From JAADHX01 sp964569385 (GTDB taxonomy: Bacteria > Actinomycetota > Acidimicrobiia > Acidimicrobiales > Poriferisodalaceae), in assembly GCA_964569385.1 (NCBI GenBank), contig CAZMUM010000034.1, positions 1 to 61,072 on the forward strand: a DNA stretch of 61,072 bases, read 5' to 3'. A model generated the notes under the pieces. The model searched no databases. It was not told where the DNA came from and saw nothing but the letters and a program-made list of their open reading frames with translations. Numbering within the stretch: position 1 is the first letter of the stretch; each line of letters opens with the position of its first letter. This document shows, one piece after another, positions 32,464-41,839 of this stretch. The translations under genes were made by a program, and so were the position numbers.

Positions 32464-32469
32464 TGGCCC

Positions 32470-33864
32470 TCAGCTGGAGCTAGGCAGGGGAGTGCCGCCA
32501 GAACCAAGGTCCCACCAGAGGCCTGTCATGATCTGTAACGCCTGACGGCACAACGGCGCGAGCACATGTTCGTTTGGCGCGTGCTGTGAACAGCCGGCGT
32601 AGGAGTGTGGCACCCAAATCGTGGGCAGGCCTAAGACCTTGGCGAACACGTCGTTTGGTAGCGAACCGCCGAGGTTGGGTATGACCGCGACATCACCGCT
32701 GGTGGTCTCGGCGATTGAGTTGATCGCCCACTGAGCCCACGGATGAGACGGGTCTAGGCGGGTGGCTTTCATGGCCACGCCATCGGCTTCGATCTCTATT
32801 GCCTTATAACCTCGCTCGTCGAGATGACGGCGAAGGGCAGGCAACAAGTCGTCGACACTGGTGCCGTCGACGAAACGCAGATGACCGGTCACCGTCGCCT
32901 TCGGCGGGATGGCGTTGACCGGGTTCCGCGGGTTACCGGTCTCGAAGGCCAGGACCTCGAACGTGTTTGACCCGAAGACTCGTTCGGCTGGGGTCAGGCC
33001 AGGTTGGCCCCAATTCGAGTCGATGGCTGGCCCATCGTCACCGCCTACCGTGAGTTTGGCGATAGCTGCCCTGACCGAATCGGTCATGGGTTGAGCTTGC
33101 CAACCATTGACAAGCACATGACCGTGTTGGTCGATCATGGTGGCTAGAGCGTTTGCGATGACGACGCCGGGGTTGGCAAGGAGCCCGCCCCAGTTGCCAG
33201 AGTGGTGACCTCCGTCGCGAAGATCGAGCGTCATAGTGAAGTTGATGGTGCCTCGCGAGCCCATAAACACAGTTGGCCGGTCTGGTTGAATTCGGGGCCC
33301 GTCCGATGCGATGAACACATCGGCTGCAAACAGATCGGCATGGGTGGCGCAGAACTCGGTTAGGCCTGGCGAGCCGCACTCTTCGCCAGTTTCGAACAGC
33401 AGCACCGAGTTGAACCCGAGGTTTCCTCTGGTAGCAAGCACCGAGCGCATTGCGCCGAGGTTGATGGTGTGTTGGCCCTTATTGTCGGCTGTACCCCGGC
33501 CGTACCACCGGTCGCCTTGTTCTACGACTGTCCACGGATCGAGGCCTTCGTCCCACTGGTCGTCGTAGCCCCGAACAACATCGCCGTGGCCGTACGACAT
33601 CACGGTTGGGGCGTCGTCGTCTTCGTGTCGGGTAGCGATCAGAAACGGGCAGCCAGCTGGGTGGGGGTTCTCGAACAGCTCGCTGCTGAAGCCCATAGCA
33701 GCCAGGTATGGGGTGAGTTCGTCTTCTAGATATCGATACAGCTCGGGCCGACGCTTCACCTCGGGGCTCTCGGTGCGGATGGCCACGCGTCGTGTCAGAT
33801 CGACCTTAAACGTGCCGTCGTCGAAATATGACTCAGCGTGGGCAATGGCTTGGTCGCGACTCAC
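32470..33864 (-). CDS. M20-family metallopeptidase
   Basis: A 464-residue dizinc peptidase. Ligand motifs are MSYGHGDVVRGYDDQWD (H-x-D), WYGRGTADNKGQHTIN (bridging Asp), LFETGEECGSPG (catalytic Glu and ligand Glu) and a C-terminal His in the CSQHAPNEHV block. The length and the G-R-G-x-x-D-x-K-G motif fit dipeptidases or carnosinase-type enzymes. Start GTG 33864. It is convergent with the aldo/keto reductase gene. Confidence 0.9.
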   Translation of the reverse strand: MSRDQAIAHAESYFDDGTFKVDLTRRVAIRTESPEVKRRPELYRYLEDELTPYLAAMGFSSELFENPHPAGCPFLIATRHEDDDAPTVMSYGHGDVVRGYDDQWDEGLDPWTVVEQGDRWYGRGTADNKGQHTINLGAMRSVLATRGNLGFNSVLLFETGEECGSPGLTEFCATHADLFAADVFIASDGPRIQPDRPTVFMGSRGTINFTMTLDLRDGGHHSGNWGGLLANPGVVIANALATMIDQHGHVLVNGWQAQPMTDSVRAAIAKLTVGGDDGPAIDSNWGQPGLTPAERVFGSNTFEVLAFETGNPRNPVNAIPPKATVTGHLRFVDGTSVDDLLPALRRHLDERGYKAIEIEADGVAMKATRLDPSHPWAQWAINSIAETTSGDVAVIPNLGGSLPNDVFAKVLGLPTIWVPHSYAGCSQHAPNEHVLAPLCRQALQIMTGLWWDLGSGGTPLPSSS

Positions 33865-33963
33865 GTTGGTTCGGCCCGTCTGTTGGGAGTGACCCGTTGG
33901 AGTTTATGGCGTCAGTAGGTCGAACAATTGCTCTGGGCCGCTGCCTTCAACGGCGCAGAACAA

Positions 33964-34743
33964 CTAGCTTTGCGGAGCGCCTGCGTCGAGCAGCTTCTGC
34001 CATCTCGTCTGCTCGCGTGCGGCTATTTCGGCTTGGTCGGGACCGTAGAAGTATGCCCAAACCGACACGCTGACCTCTTCGCCCGCGCCTTCGGCGACCA
34101 ACAACGCGGTGCCGGGACACGGGTTGTCAAGTTTCAGAACCACATGCCATGAAGATGAGCGCACGATCGTTCCGCCTAGTACCGGTACTCCTGAACCCGC
34201 GGTTTCGACCTGACCGTCGACGGCGGGCGATTCGAGTAGCCCAACCATCGCGAGAAGTCGAGTCAGTGCACTTTCTCGTGGGCCGGACCACATCGCCATT
34301 GGGAGCATCGCCGTCGCCGACTCGCCTCCGAAGTGCTGTAAGTGTTGTTGCAGGTTGAACATGAACATCCCCCAACCATCGGTCATGGCGTCGTATTGGT
34401 CGTCCCAGTCGGTACCAGAAACAAAGCCGCTGTTAACTAGGCGCACGATGCAGGTTCCGGCGTCCTTGGCTTCGATGAGCCATTCGAAGGCCAGCCCCTC
34501 TACCCCTTCGCCGCCATCGAACACGACCCGATGGGGTGGGTCCCAAGCCGCCACGCGTCCTGGCATTTGCATCTCAGGGCCAGCACCGAACGAGGCAACG
34601 GCCGCGCCGCCCTCATGTTCCTCAACGCTATGTGGCACATACCACGACGAGATTCCTGGGCCGGTAGCGATCGCCCTCCAGACCTCTTCTGGGGTGCCTG
34701 CTACCTCGACTTCGAGTTCGATTGAGCGGTTTTCTTCGGGCAT
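33964..34743 (-). CDS. SRPBCC/AHSA1-domain protein, double length
   Basis: A 259-residue protein. Residues 1 to about 145 are a START-type fold (SIELEVEVAGTPEEVWRAIA, GISSWYVPHSVEEHEGGAAV, PHRVVFDGGE, FNLQQHLQHFGG). The second part is shorter and may be a degenerate second copy (TIVRSSSWHVVLKLDNPCPG). It begins inside the stop of the ArsR gene (TGATG), so it is translated with it. Ligand unknown. It parallels the pair at 8311-9185. Confidence 0.8.
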   Translation of the reverse strand: MPEENRSIELEVEVAGTPEEVWRAIATGPGISSWYVPHSVEEHEGGAAVASFGAGPEMQMPGRVAAWDPPHRVVFDGGEGVEGLAFEWLIEAKDAGTCIVRLVNSGFVSGTDWDDQYDAMTDGWGMFMFNLQQHLQHFGGESATAMLPMAMWSGPRESALTRLLAMVGLLESPAVDGQVETAGSGVPVLGGTIVRSSSWHVVLKLDNPCPGTALLVAEGAGEEVSVSVWAYFYGPDQAEIAAREQTRWQKLLDAGAPQS

Positions 34744-35363
34744 CAGTTGTTCTCCTTGGGTGTTGGGACGGGCGGTGCTGGGTAGGCGGTGATGACTACT
34801 CTGTGATTCCGCCCAGCGGGCGTGGTCTCGTTGTGATACTTGGCCGCAATAGAAGCGACAAAGTTGGTGAGCTCTTTGGTGAACTCGGCGCGGGCGGCGG
34901 CTGACCCGAACCTGATCTCGGTGTCGATCGACAGCGTGGCCAGCGACTTTCCCGCTTCGGCGGCGCTCTCATTTAGTTCGCTGACTTCTCGAATGGCCCT
35001 GGCGCCAAGGGCAATGAGGTACTGAGATGACAGATGGTCGACGTCTTGGGGTCGGGTTGCAACTGGCCCGAGGACTTCGGGCGAGACGACGTAGGAACGA
35101 GCCGAAGCAACCACGACTCGCTCGGTGACGCCCCGGCGAGGGCGTTCTTCGACCAGGTTCACCAAGCCAACACTTTCGAGGGCCCGTAGGTGGTAGTTGA
35201 TCTTCTGGCGCGGTTCTCCGAGCTCAGCTGCGACAGTCGTGGCCGAACCAGGCTCGATCAGGGCTTCCAAGACTCGGAGCCGAAGCTCTCCAAGCATCGC
35301 CAGAGCCGTATCGGGTCGATCGATGACACCAATGGCGGTCGCAGGCAGTGTGGCTGAGGGCAC
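34743..35363 (-). CDS. ArsR-type winged-helix regulator
   Basis: A 206-residue regulator: ALAMLGELRLRVLEALIEPG, SATTVAAELGEPRQKINYHL (recognition helix), RALESVGLVNLVEERPRRGV (wing). The C-terminal half is a helical sensor-like region (LGARAIREVSELNESAAEAG). GTG start 35363 lies 6 bp after a promoter -10, so the message is probably leaderless. It is coupled to the AHSA1 gene. Confidence 0.85.
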   Translation of the reverse strand: MPSATLPATAIGVIDRPDTALAMLGELRLRVLEALIEPGSATTVAAELGEPRQKINYHLRALESVGLVNLVEERPRRGVTERVVVASARSYVVSPEVLGPVATRPQDVDHLSSQYLIALGARAIREVSELNESAAEAGKSLATLSIDTEIRFGSAAARAEFTKELTNFVASIAAKYHNETTPAGRNHRVVITAYPAPPVPTPKENN

Positions 35364-35369
35364 GTTCGC

Positions 35370-35398
35370 ATTGTCGTATAGACAAACTAAATTGTCAA
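35370..35398 (-). promoter_or_regulatory. Promoter and operator of the ArsR/AHSA1 operon
   Basis: On the minus strand -35 TTGACA (35398-35393) and -10 GACAAT (35375-35370) are 17 bp apart, a good actinobacterial promoter placed so that transcription starts at the GTG. It contains three half-sites, GACAA, TTGTC and GACAA; the last two form TTGTC-TATAC-GACAA. The repressor probably binds here. Confidence 0.6.
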
Positions 35399-35459
35399 TA
35401 GTTGCATCATCGGCGATTCCGAATCATGGGCAACTACGACTTTGGCCTAAGCTCGGCCT

Positions 35460-36146
35460 ATGTCTGGGCAACCGTCTGATCTGTACTTCGACACTCGAGA
35501 CCGTTTTGTTGCTCTCCTTCGGTCGCTCGGTGCTGAACAAACCTCGACAATTGTGCCGCTGAACCCGGCTTGGACGGTCAAGGATGTGGCTGCGCACGTC
35601 TGTGGTCTCAATGCCGACTTAGCCAACGGAATGCGCGACGGACTGGGCGCCGACACCAACACTGCGGTTCAAGTTGAGACGCGGATAAACGACTCGGTCG
35701 CGGAGGTCTGCGACGAGTGGTTGAGCTACGACGAGTTCATGCGGGCCTTTGCCGAGAAAGTACCGACCTTGGGCACTCGGCTTGGGGCCGACCTAACGCT
35801 TCATATGCAAGACGTTCGGCACGCGCTCGGTTTGCCCGTACAGACCGAAGGCCCAGCGGTCTTAGACGCGGCGCTCAACTATGTCGAGGTGCAGCAGGGC
35901 CGAATGCTCGAATCCAACGCGACTGGCCTTGGTGTCGACCTTGGCGATGCCGGGCGCCACAACCCTCCAGAGGCCGCCACCACAATCTGGGTTACTGCCT
36001 CGCCATATGACTTCTTGAGAAGCGCAACCGGCCGTCGTAGCCATGCCCAGGTCGAAGGTCTCGATTGGTCGTCCGACCCGTCGGTGTTGCTCGCAGACGC
36101 CTTCAGCCCGTACGGCGACTTTCCAGCCGAAGACGTCTCGGTCTGA
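35460..36146 (+). CDS. Mycothiol-dependent maleylpyruvate-isomerase-like (DinB) protein
   Basis: A 228-residue DinB-fold protein: LYFDTRDRFVALLRSLGAEQ, VPLNPAWTVKDVAAHVCGLN (metal His in the A-H-V block), and LTLHMQDVRHALGLP supplying the further histidines. The family transfers or isomerises via mycothiol in actinobacteria. No aromatic-pathway genes adjoin it, so the substrate is open. It is 2 bp upstream of the amidohydrolase gene. Confidence 0.8.
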   Translation: MSGQPSDLYFDTRDRFVALLRSLGAEQTSTIVPLNPAWTVKDVAAHVCGLNADLANGMRDGLGADTNTAVQVETRINDSVAEVCDEWLSYDEFMRAFAEKVPTLGTRLGADLTLHMQDVRHALGLPVQTEGPAVLDAALNYVEVQQGRMLESNATGLGVDLGDAGRHNPPEAATTIWVTASPYDFLRSATGRRSHAQVEGLDWSSDPSVLLADAFSPYGDFPAEDVSV

Positions 36147-36148
36147 CT

Positions 36149-37402
36149 GTGCCGTTGTCTGGCGACGGCCTCGCGATTGACGGTGACCGGTTGCTCGAGA
36201 GCCTTACGACGCTAAGAACGTTCGGGGGCCAGGGCAATGGTGTGGTTCGGCCCATGTTCTGTGCCGCCGACATGGACGCCCGCCAATGGTTACGAGACCA
36301 AATGACCGACGCCGGACTCGAGGCCAGCATCGACGGCGTCGGCAACGTCTTTGGCCGCTCGAAGAACCAGGGTCCAACGCTTCTGATTGGGTCACACTCC
36401 GACACCCAGCCCGAGGGTGGTTGGCTCGACGGTGCTATGGGTGTCATGTACGCCATCGAGATCGCTAAGACACTTCACCAAAACCCAGCGACAGCGCACC
36501 TACCGGTCGAGGTTGTGGCTTGGGCCGATGAAGAGGGGGCCTATTGCAGCTTCCTGGGCAGTAGCTCATATGTCAGAGAACTGCCATCTGACTATCTGGC
36601 TAAGACAGGCCCGAACGGTGAAACGGTGGCCGAAGCCATCGACCGGTTGGAGTTGGCCACCGTGCCGCGAGCCGAGTTCAACCCCGGTGACCACATTGGC
36701 TACCTCGAGGCTCACATCGAACAGGGTCCTCATCTCGAAGATGCGAAACTGTTAATCGGAGTGGTGACATCAATTGTTGGAATTCACGGCTTTGACGTCA
36801 GCTTCACGGGCGAGCAGAACCATGCCGGGACCACACCCATGTCCAAACGCAAGGATGCTGCGGTGGCCATGTTCGGCTTTGGCGTCGAGCTCCAGGACCG
36901 ACTAGCTCGGGCCTCGTCGGCTACAAGCGTGTGGACGATCGGAGACGCCCGCATCGAGCCTGGCGCCGAGAGCATCGTGCCAGGGTACGCGGAGCTTGTG
37001 TTGCAGATGCGTGATGGGTCCGACGACACCCTCGCCGACATGGACAGAGCTGTGCTCGAACTGGTCGAGGAGCTGAACGCGGCCCGACCCGATGGCGTTA
37101 AGACCGACGCCACAAGCCGCCGCGCCATTGTTGCCACCGAGATGGACCCCGGGCTGCAAGACCACATCAGGGCTGCTGCCGAAGCGAATGTGCCTGGCCT
37201 CTGGCATGACATGCCAAGCGCTGCCGGCCACGATCCAATGGTGCTGTCGCGGCACATGCCGTGTGCCATGTTGTTCATCCCGAGCATCGGTGGCATCAGC
37301 CACGACTTCGCCGAGGACAGCGCACCACAAGACATCGTGATGGGCTGCCAGGTTTTGGCCGACGCTACGGTTTCAATTTTGACGGCTAGCTCGACTTCCT
37401 AG
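36149..37402 (+). CDS. Zn-dependent amidase, carbamoylase/allantoate deiminase family
   Basis: A 417-residue M20-like hydantoinase/carbamoylase family enzyme. LLIGSHSDTQPEGGWLDGAM (H-x-D ligands), VVAWADEEGAYCSFLGSSSY (Glu pair), YLEAHIEQGPHLEDA (His ligand), GEQNHAGTTPMSKRKDA (dimer-side substrate loop) and GHDPMVLSRHMPCAMLFIPS (C-terminal His region). These enzymes hydrolyse N-carbamoyl amino acids, ureidopropionate or allantoate. I prefer GTG 36149 because the open frame before it overlaps the DinB gene. Confidence 0.88.
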   Translation: MPLSGDGLAIDGDRLLESLTTLRTFGGQGNGVVRPMFCAADMDARQWLRDQMTDAGLEASIDGVGNVFGRSKNQGPTLLIGSHSDTQPEGGWLDGAMGVMYAIEIAKTLHQNPATAHLPVEVVAWADEEGAYCSFLGSSSYVRELPSDYLAKTGPNGETVAEAIDRLELATVPRAEFNPGDHIGYLEAHIEQGPHLEDAKLLIGVVTSIVGIHGFDVSFTGEQNHAGTTPMSKRKDAAVAMFGFGVELQDRLARASSATSVWTIGDARIEPGAESIVPGYAELVLQMRDGSDDTLADMDRAVLELVEELNAARPDGVKTDATSRRAIVATEMDPGLQDHIRAAAEANVPGLWHDMPSAAGHDPMVLSRHMPCAMLFIPSIGGISHDFAEDSAPQDIVMGCQVLADATVSILTASSTS

Positions 37403-38118
37403 AACAGCAAAATGCCTAGGCGCACGGTGTAACCAACCATTACTGTCCAGAACATCACCGCGAAGGTCTGTTCGCCGGCGCGATTGTTCAGCCTCGAACC
37501 GGTCCAAGTGCCGAGAGCCATTAGCGGTATTGCCGCCAATGCCACCAGCACCGATGTACGTCCCAGAAGCTCGGCGTCGGCAAAGATTGCCGTCTTGGCC
37601 GCGTCGCCGGCAAACGATGCCAGCGAAGCAGCGCCAACGAAGTGCCGCCGATCGAGGTTCAGGTTCCGAATGGCTACCCCTTTGAGTGGGCCTGACGTTC
37701 CTGAGAACCCGCTCGACGCACCCGATACGAGGGCCAGGAACGGAGCGAACCCCGAACGGACCTTTTTGACCTCGTAGCGCTCGGCTACAACCGACGCGAC
37801 AAACATCACAATGATTCCTGCCGTCACCCATGCGACGGGCGCCTTCACCAGCAAGGTCGAGCCGAAAACGGCGCCGATAACGATGAGCACCGTGATTCCG
37901 GACGCGGCCCTATAAGGAAGCGTGCGTCGGTAGGCGATGATTTTCATCACGTTGTTGCTAGCAAGCAACAACGCCGCGAGAGCGACGCCTTCCTTAGACC
38001 CCAAGAACAGGGCAAGGGTCGGCACGAGCAGCAACGATCCACCGAGCCCAGCCGAGGCCGAGACGGTAAATGACATATAGACCAGTACGAGAACCGCTAT
38101 AGCTGTAAGTATCTCCAT
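37399..38118 (-). CDS. TauE/SafE-family membrane transporter
   Basis: A 239-residue membrane protein with eight likely segments and the family loops SASAGLGGSLLLVPTLALFL and LVSGASSGFSGTSGPLKGVA, an internal-repeat pattern. Members export sulfite, sulfoacetate or related organosulfonates. It is 9 bp downstream of the large BNR gene and so probably shares its transcript. With the desulfinase-like enzyme at 28773 it could deal with sulfite, but the two are far apart. Confidence 0.85.
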   Translation of the reverse strand: MEILTAIAVLVLVYMSFTVSASAGLGGSLLLVPTLALFLGSKEGVALAALLLASNNVMKIIAYRRTLPYRAASGITVLIVIGAVFGSTLLVKAPVAWVTAGIIVMFVASVVAERYEVKKVRSGFAPFLALVSGASSGFSGTSGPLKGVAIRNLNLDRRHFVGAASLASFAGDAAKTAIFADAELLGRTSVLVALAAIPLMALGTWTGSRLNNRAGEQTFAVMFWTVMVGYTVRLGILLF

Positions 38119-38127
38119 TCGCCGCGG

Positions 38128-41100
38128 TTAGATGCCGATAGCGCCATGGCCAAGACGGGCGAGTTCGGCGTTGACGCTGGCCAGATCGGTTCCGGTAAGG
38201 GCTGCCAACGTCTCAAGTTCGGCATCGATCTGGCCCGAGAGCTTCTTGTACACAGCGTATGACTGCTCGGTCGGCCTACTATCGGCGCTGGCCACAACTG
38301 GTGGCAACGAGCTGAGCTTCTCGAACAACATTTCGCGATAGTTCAAGCTGTCGCCTGGCGATGTCAACTCGCGCTGCACCAACTTGTCCTCGACTTCTCG
38401 CAGGCTTTGGTACAGCTTGTGCCCAGATGCCACTACCGACGCGGTGTCGCTTGTCTCGTCGTCACCTAACCGAGCGCGCCACGCCCCGAGTTGTCCGTGG
38501 AGGTTTCGGATGGTGTTAACGGCCGTCGCCGTGTCGGACAGCTTGTCTTGGATTGTCCTTAGTAGGTCGAACTGTTCTGCCAAATCGGCGTCGTCGGTTG
38601 TGACTCGTGGGTCTTTGACCAGATCGAAAGTCTGTGACTCTGACCAGTCGCCAACGGTGAGGGTGGCGGTGTATGTGCCCGGCTTGGCGATCGGACCACC
38701 GGGGCGGTCGTGATACTCGGTGTCGACCATCTTCACGCCGGACGGGTAGGTCATCGGCCACTGGAAGCTGTTCATTCCGGCGACGGCGGTGATGTACAGG
38801 CCGTGGCGATCCTTCTTTTCCTCTGGAATCACGCTCGAGAACGAGTCGACTCTGTTGCCGTCGGCGTCGTCGATGGTTAGCACGGCTTCGCCGTCGGCTG
38901 CGGCGTCGAGGTAGTAGGTGATCCGAGCGCCTCTTTCGAGGTCTTCGCCGGCGTCGAGAAGTCTCTTGGTTTTGTGGCCAGTTTCGTGTTCATCAACGTA
39001 GTAAGTAGCGTTCTGGCCGATGCTCACGTGGTAACACTTGCCGCCAAGCGACTCCATAAACCCGGCGAACAGATCGTCTGGTGTCCGCACAACATCGCGG
39101 GGTTTCAGCAGATGGTTGCCAGACCCTGCTACATCGTCGTCCGCTTGCTGACTCTTAGCTCGCGAAGCAAGTTGGTGTAGTTGTGTGAGGTCGTCGAGGA
39201 TCCAGATGGATCGACCGTGGGTGGCGATGATGAGGTCGGTGTCTTTGATCAGTAGGTCATAGACAGGTGTGATGGGCAGGTCGGCCTGAAGCGATTGCCA
39301 GGTGTCGCCATCGTCGAACGAAGCAAACACACCAAGCTCGGTGCCCACATATAGAAGCCCCTCGCGGTTGGGATCCTCACGAATGACCCGGCAGAAATCG
39401 CTAGCGGGAAGGCCACTGTCGATTCGAGCCCAAGAGCCACCAAAGTCGGCCGTCTTGTAGACGTACGGCGCGTAGTCGCCCATTTTGTGGCGAGCGACGG
39501 TCATGTAGACCGTGCCCTCGTTATGGGGAGACTCGGCCAACATGGTGACCTGGCTGAACTTGGGCAGATCGTCTGGGGTTACGTTGGTCCACTCGGCCCC
39601 TTCATTGTGGGTTACATGGACCAAGCCATCATCGGAGCCAGCCATCAGCGTGCCAGCCTTGTGGGCCGATGCCATGAACGAAAACACCGTGGCGTACATC
39701 TCGGCACCAGCGGTGTCCATGGTGAGCGGGCCAGAAACACCCATTGTTTCGGGGTCGGCATAGGTGAGGTCTTCGCTGATGGCTTCCCAGCTATGACCTT
39801 CGTTGCTCGACTTGAACACCTTGTTGCCACAGGCGTACAACACCCCGGTGTCCTGGGGTGAAAACACGATGGGATATGTCCACTGGAAACGCACCTCGGC
39901 GGTATTGCCGTCGTGGTATGCCTCTGGCCAAACGCTGACGAGTTGGATCTGTTTGGTCTTGTGGTCGTAGCGCTGGAGGGCATCGCCGCCGCCTGGTGAG
40001 CTACCAATAGCACCGACGTACACGATGTTGTGATCGTCTGGCTTAGGTGCGACGTAGCCGCTTTCGGCGGTGCCTGGCGGGTAACAATCGCCCCAGTTGA
40101 TGGCGCCTTTGCCGGTGCGACTTGGCACCGCGATACTTGAGTTGTCTTGCTGGGATCCGTACACCATGTATGGGTACTGATCGTCGGTTGCGATGTGGTA
40201 GAACTGCGCCGTCAATTGGTTGTAGATCGTTGACCACGAGTTGCCGGCGTTGAGTGAAACCCAGGCTCCACCATCGTCGCAGCCAATCATGCGGTCGGGA
40301 TTGTTGGGGTCGATCCACAGTGCGTGGTTGTCGCCGTGCGGGGTGTGGAAGAGTTCGAAGTTCTTGCCGCCGTCGATTGAGACCCAGGCCTTCATGTTCA
40401 TGATGTAGACGGTGTCTGGGTCGGTCGGGTGGGCGATTACATGTTCGTAGTACCAAGGCCGCCAGCCCAGTTCGGGCTTGTCCGATACCTGCTCCCACGA
40501 CTCGCCGATGTCGTCGGACCGGTACAACCCGCGCTTGCGGCCCTCGGCTTCGATGATGGCAAACACTCGTCCGGATTGCGCCGGTGAAATCGACACGCCG
40601 ATCTTGCCGAGCGTGCCTTGCGGCATGCCTTTGTTGGTGCTGATGTTCTCCCAAGTATCGCCGCTATCGCGCGAGCGCCACAGACCGCAATCGGGTCCGC
40701 CGCTGTCGATCGACCAGAACGTGCGCCTTGCTTGCCAGATGCTGGCGAACATAATGCGGGGGTTGTTCGGGTCGAGCGAAACGTCGACGGCGCCGGCGCC
40801 ATCGCTGACGTGCAGAATGAGCTCCCAGTTCTTGCCGCCGTCGGTTGTCCGATAGAGCCCACGTTCGGGGTTATCGCGCGACATGTGACCGAGCGCGGCC
40901 ACATAAACAATGTCGGGGTTGGTTGGGTGCACGCGGATTTCGCCGATGTGGCGCGACTCTTCGAGGCCAATGTGGGACCAAGTAACTCCGGCGTCGGTCG
41001 ATTTGTAGACGCCATCGCCGTGGGTGACGTCGAGCCGAATAGTCGACTCGCCAGTACCGGCGTAGATGACATTGCCATCAGAAGGAGCGACCGCTAGAGC

Positions 41101-41328
41101 TCCGATCGAAGCCGATGTGAAGAACCCGTCGCTGATGTTTTCCCAGTACTGACCGGCATCGTCAGACTTCCAGACGCCACCAGCACAGCTGCCGAAGTAG
41201 AACACCGACTGCTTCTGCGGATCGGCCGCAACAGCGACGACTCGACCGCCGCGCGTTGGGCCGATGCAACGGTAGTGAAGCTTGGTCAGGTATTTCGGAT
41301 CGACACTCAAAGAATCGGAACTAGCCAT
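38128..41328 (-). CDS. Large BNR/sortilin-type beta-propeller protein
   Basis: A 1066-residue protein. Residues about 15-720 contain many BNR/Asp-box turns (GGVWKSDDAGQYWENIS, GVYKSTDAGVTWSHIG, GLYRTTDGGKNWELI, GLWRSRDSGDTWENIS, GLYRSDDIGESWEQVS, KVFKSSNEGHSWEAIS), forming two large propellers as in sortilin-Vps10-like photosystem-assembly-type proteins. The C-terminal 300 residues hold a FlgD-like beta domain (PGTYTATLTVGDWSESQTFD) and a helical end. No signal peptide is visible, unusual for this family. Function unknown; glycosidase activity should not be assumed. Confidence 0.85.
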   Translation of the reverse strand: MASSDSLSVDPKYLTKLHYRCIGPTRGGRVVAVAADPQKQSVFYFGSCAGGVWKSDDAGQYWENISDGFFTSASIGALAVAPSDGNVIYAGTGESTIRLDVTHGDGVYKSTDAGVTWSHIGLEESRHIGEIRVHPTNPDIVYVAALGHMSRDNPERGLYRTTDGGKNWELILHVSDGAGAVDVSLDPNNPRIMFASIWQARRTFWSIDSGGPDCGLWRSRDSGDTWENISTNKGMPQGTLGKIGVSISPAQSGRVFAIIEAEGRKRGLYRSDDIGESWEQVSDKPELGWRPWYYEHVIAHPTDPDTVYIMNMKAWVSIDGGKNFELFHTPHGDNHALWIDPNNPDRMIGCDDGGAWVSLNAGNSWSTIYNQLTAQFYHIATDDQYPYMVYGSQQDNSSIAVPSRTGKGAINWGDCYPPGTAESGYVAPKPDDHNIVYVGAIGSSPGGGDALQRYDHKTKQIQLVSVWPEAYHDGNTAEVRFQWTYPIVFSPQDTGVLYACGNKVFKSSNEGHSWEAISEDLTYADPETMGVSGPLTMDTAGAEMYATVFSFMASAHKAGTLMAGSDDGLVHVTHNEGAEWTNVTPDDLPKFSQVTMLAESPHNEGTVYMTVARHKMGDYAPYVYKTADFGGSWARIDSGLPASDFCRVIREDPNREGLLYVGTELGVFASFDDGDTWQSLQADLPITPVYDLLIKDTDLIIATHGRSIWILDDLTQLHQLASRAKSQQADDDVAGSGNHLLKPRDVVRTPDDLFAGFMESLGGKCYHVSIGQNATYYVDEHETGHKTKRLLDAGEDLERGARITYYLDAAADGEAVLTIDDADGNRVDSFSSVIPEEKKDRHGLYITAVAGMNSFQWPMTYPSGVKMVDTEYHDRPGGPIAKPGTYTATLTVGDWSESQTFDLVKDPRVTTDDADLAEQFDLLRTIQDKLSDTATAVNTIRNLHGQLGAWRARLGDDETSDTASVVASGHKLYQSLREVEDKLVQRELTSPGDSLNYREMLFEKLSSLPPVVASADSRPTEQSYAVYKKLSGQIDAELETLAALTGTDLASVNAELARLGHGAIGI

Positions 41329-41398
41329 CAGTAACCCCTCGGCGTTGGTGAACCCTCCGAGTCTGCCCTATTTCGTGGCTTGGCGGGTAGTCCCGGCT

Positions 41399-41794
41399 TC
41401 AGTTATCGATCGAGATGACTACACCGAGGTCGCCATAGGGGATGCGGTTGCGCTTGATGATGCCGCCGATAGCACCTAACAGCTTGGTGATCTTGGTGGC
41501 GAACCCGTATTTGGCTGTGATCTTGGTGCCGATCTCGTCCAGATCTGAGCCCGTGACCGTTGTTGCCGTGGCGTCGGTTGGTTCGGTGCCGTCGGTGACT
41601 TTGCCCCGAGAGTTGCATGGCTGCACCGTCACGCGAGAGGTATGGGCGAGGCGCTTTGCCTTACCGGAACCTGAGCTGGTGTAGAACCCCATCTTTCCGT
41701 CTTTGAGCGGAGTGATCCACACTGGCGTTGGTACCGCTGTACCGCTCTTGCGGAACGTGGTTAGCAGCAGGTATTTCTCGTTGGCGAGGGACAC
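41399..41794 (-). CDS. PPOX-class F420-dependent protein
   Basis: A 131-residue split-barrel flavin/F420-binding protein: KYLLLTTFRKSGTAVPTPVW, GKMGFYTSSGSGKAKRLAHT, VTVQPCNSRGKV, the standard pattern of the small F420-type PPOX family. The physiological substrate is not known. Start GTG 41794. It is 45 bp after the 2OG oxygenase gene in the same direction. Confidence 0.85.
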   Translation of the reverse strand: MSLANEKYLLLTTFRKSGTAVPTPVWITPLKDGKMGFYTSSGSGKAKRLAHTSRVTVQPCNSRGKVTDGTEPTDATATTVTGSDLDEIGTKITAKYGFATKITKLLGAIGGIIKRNRIPYGDLGVVISIDN

Positions 41795-41839
41795 GTTCGA
41801 ACTCTACTTCAGCTTGAGGTGTTTGCAGATTGCTGTAGC

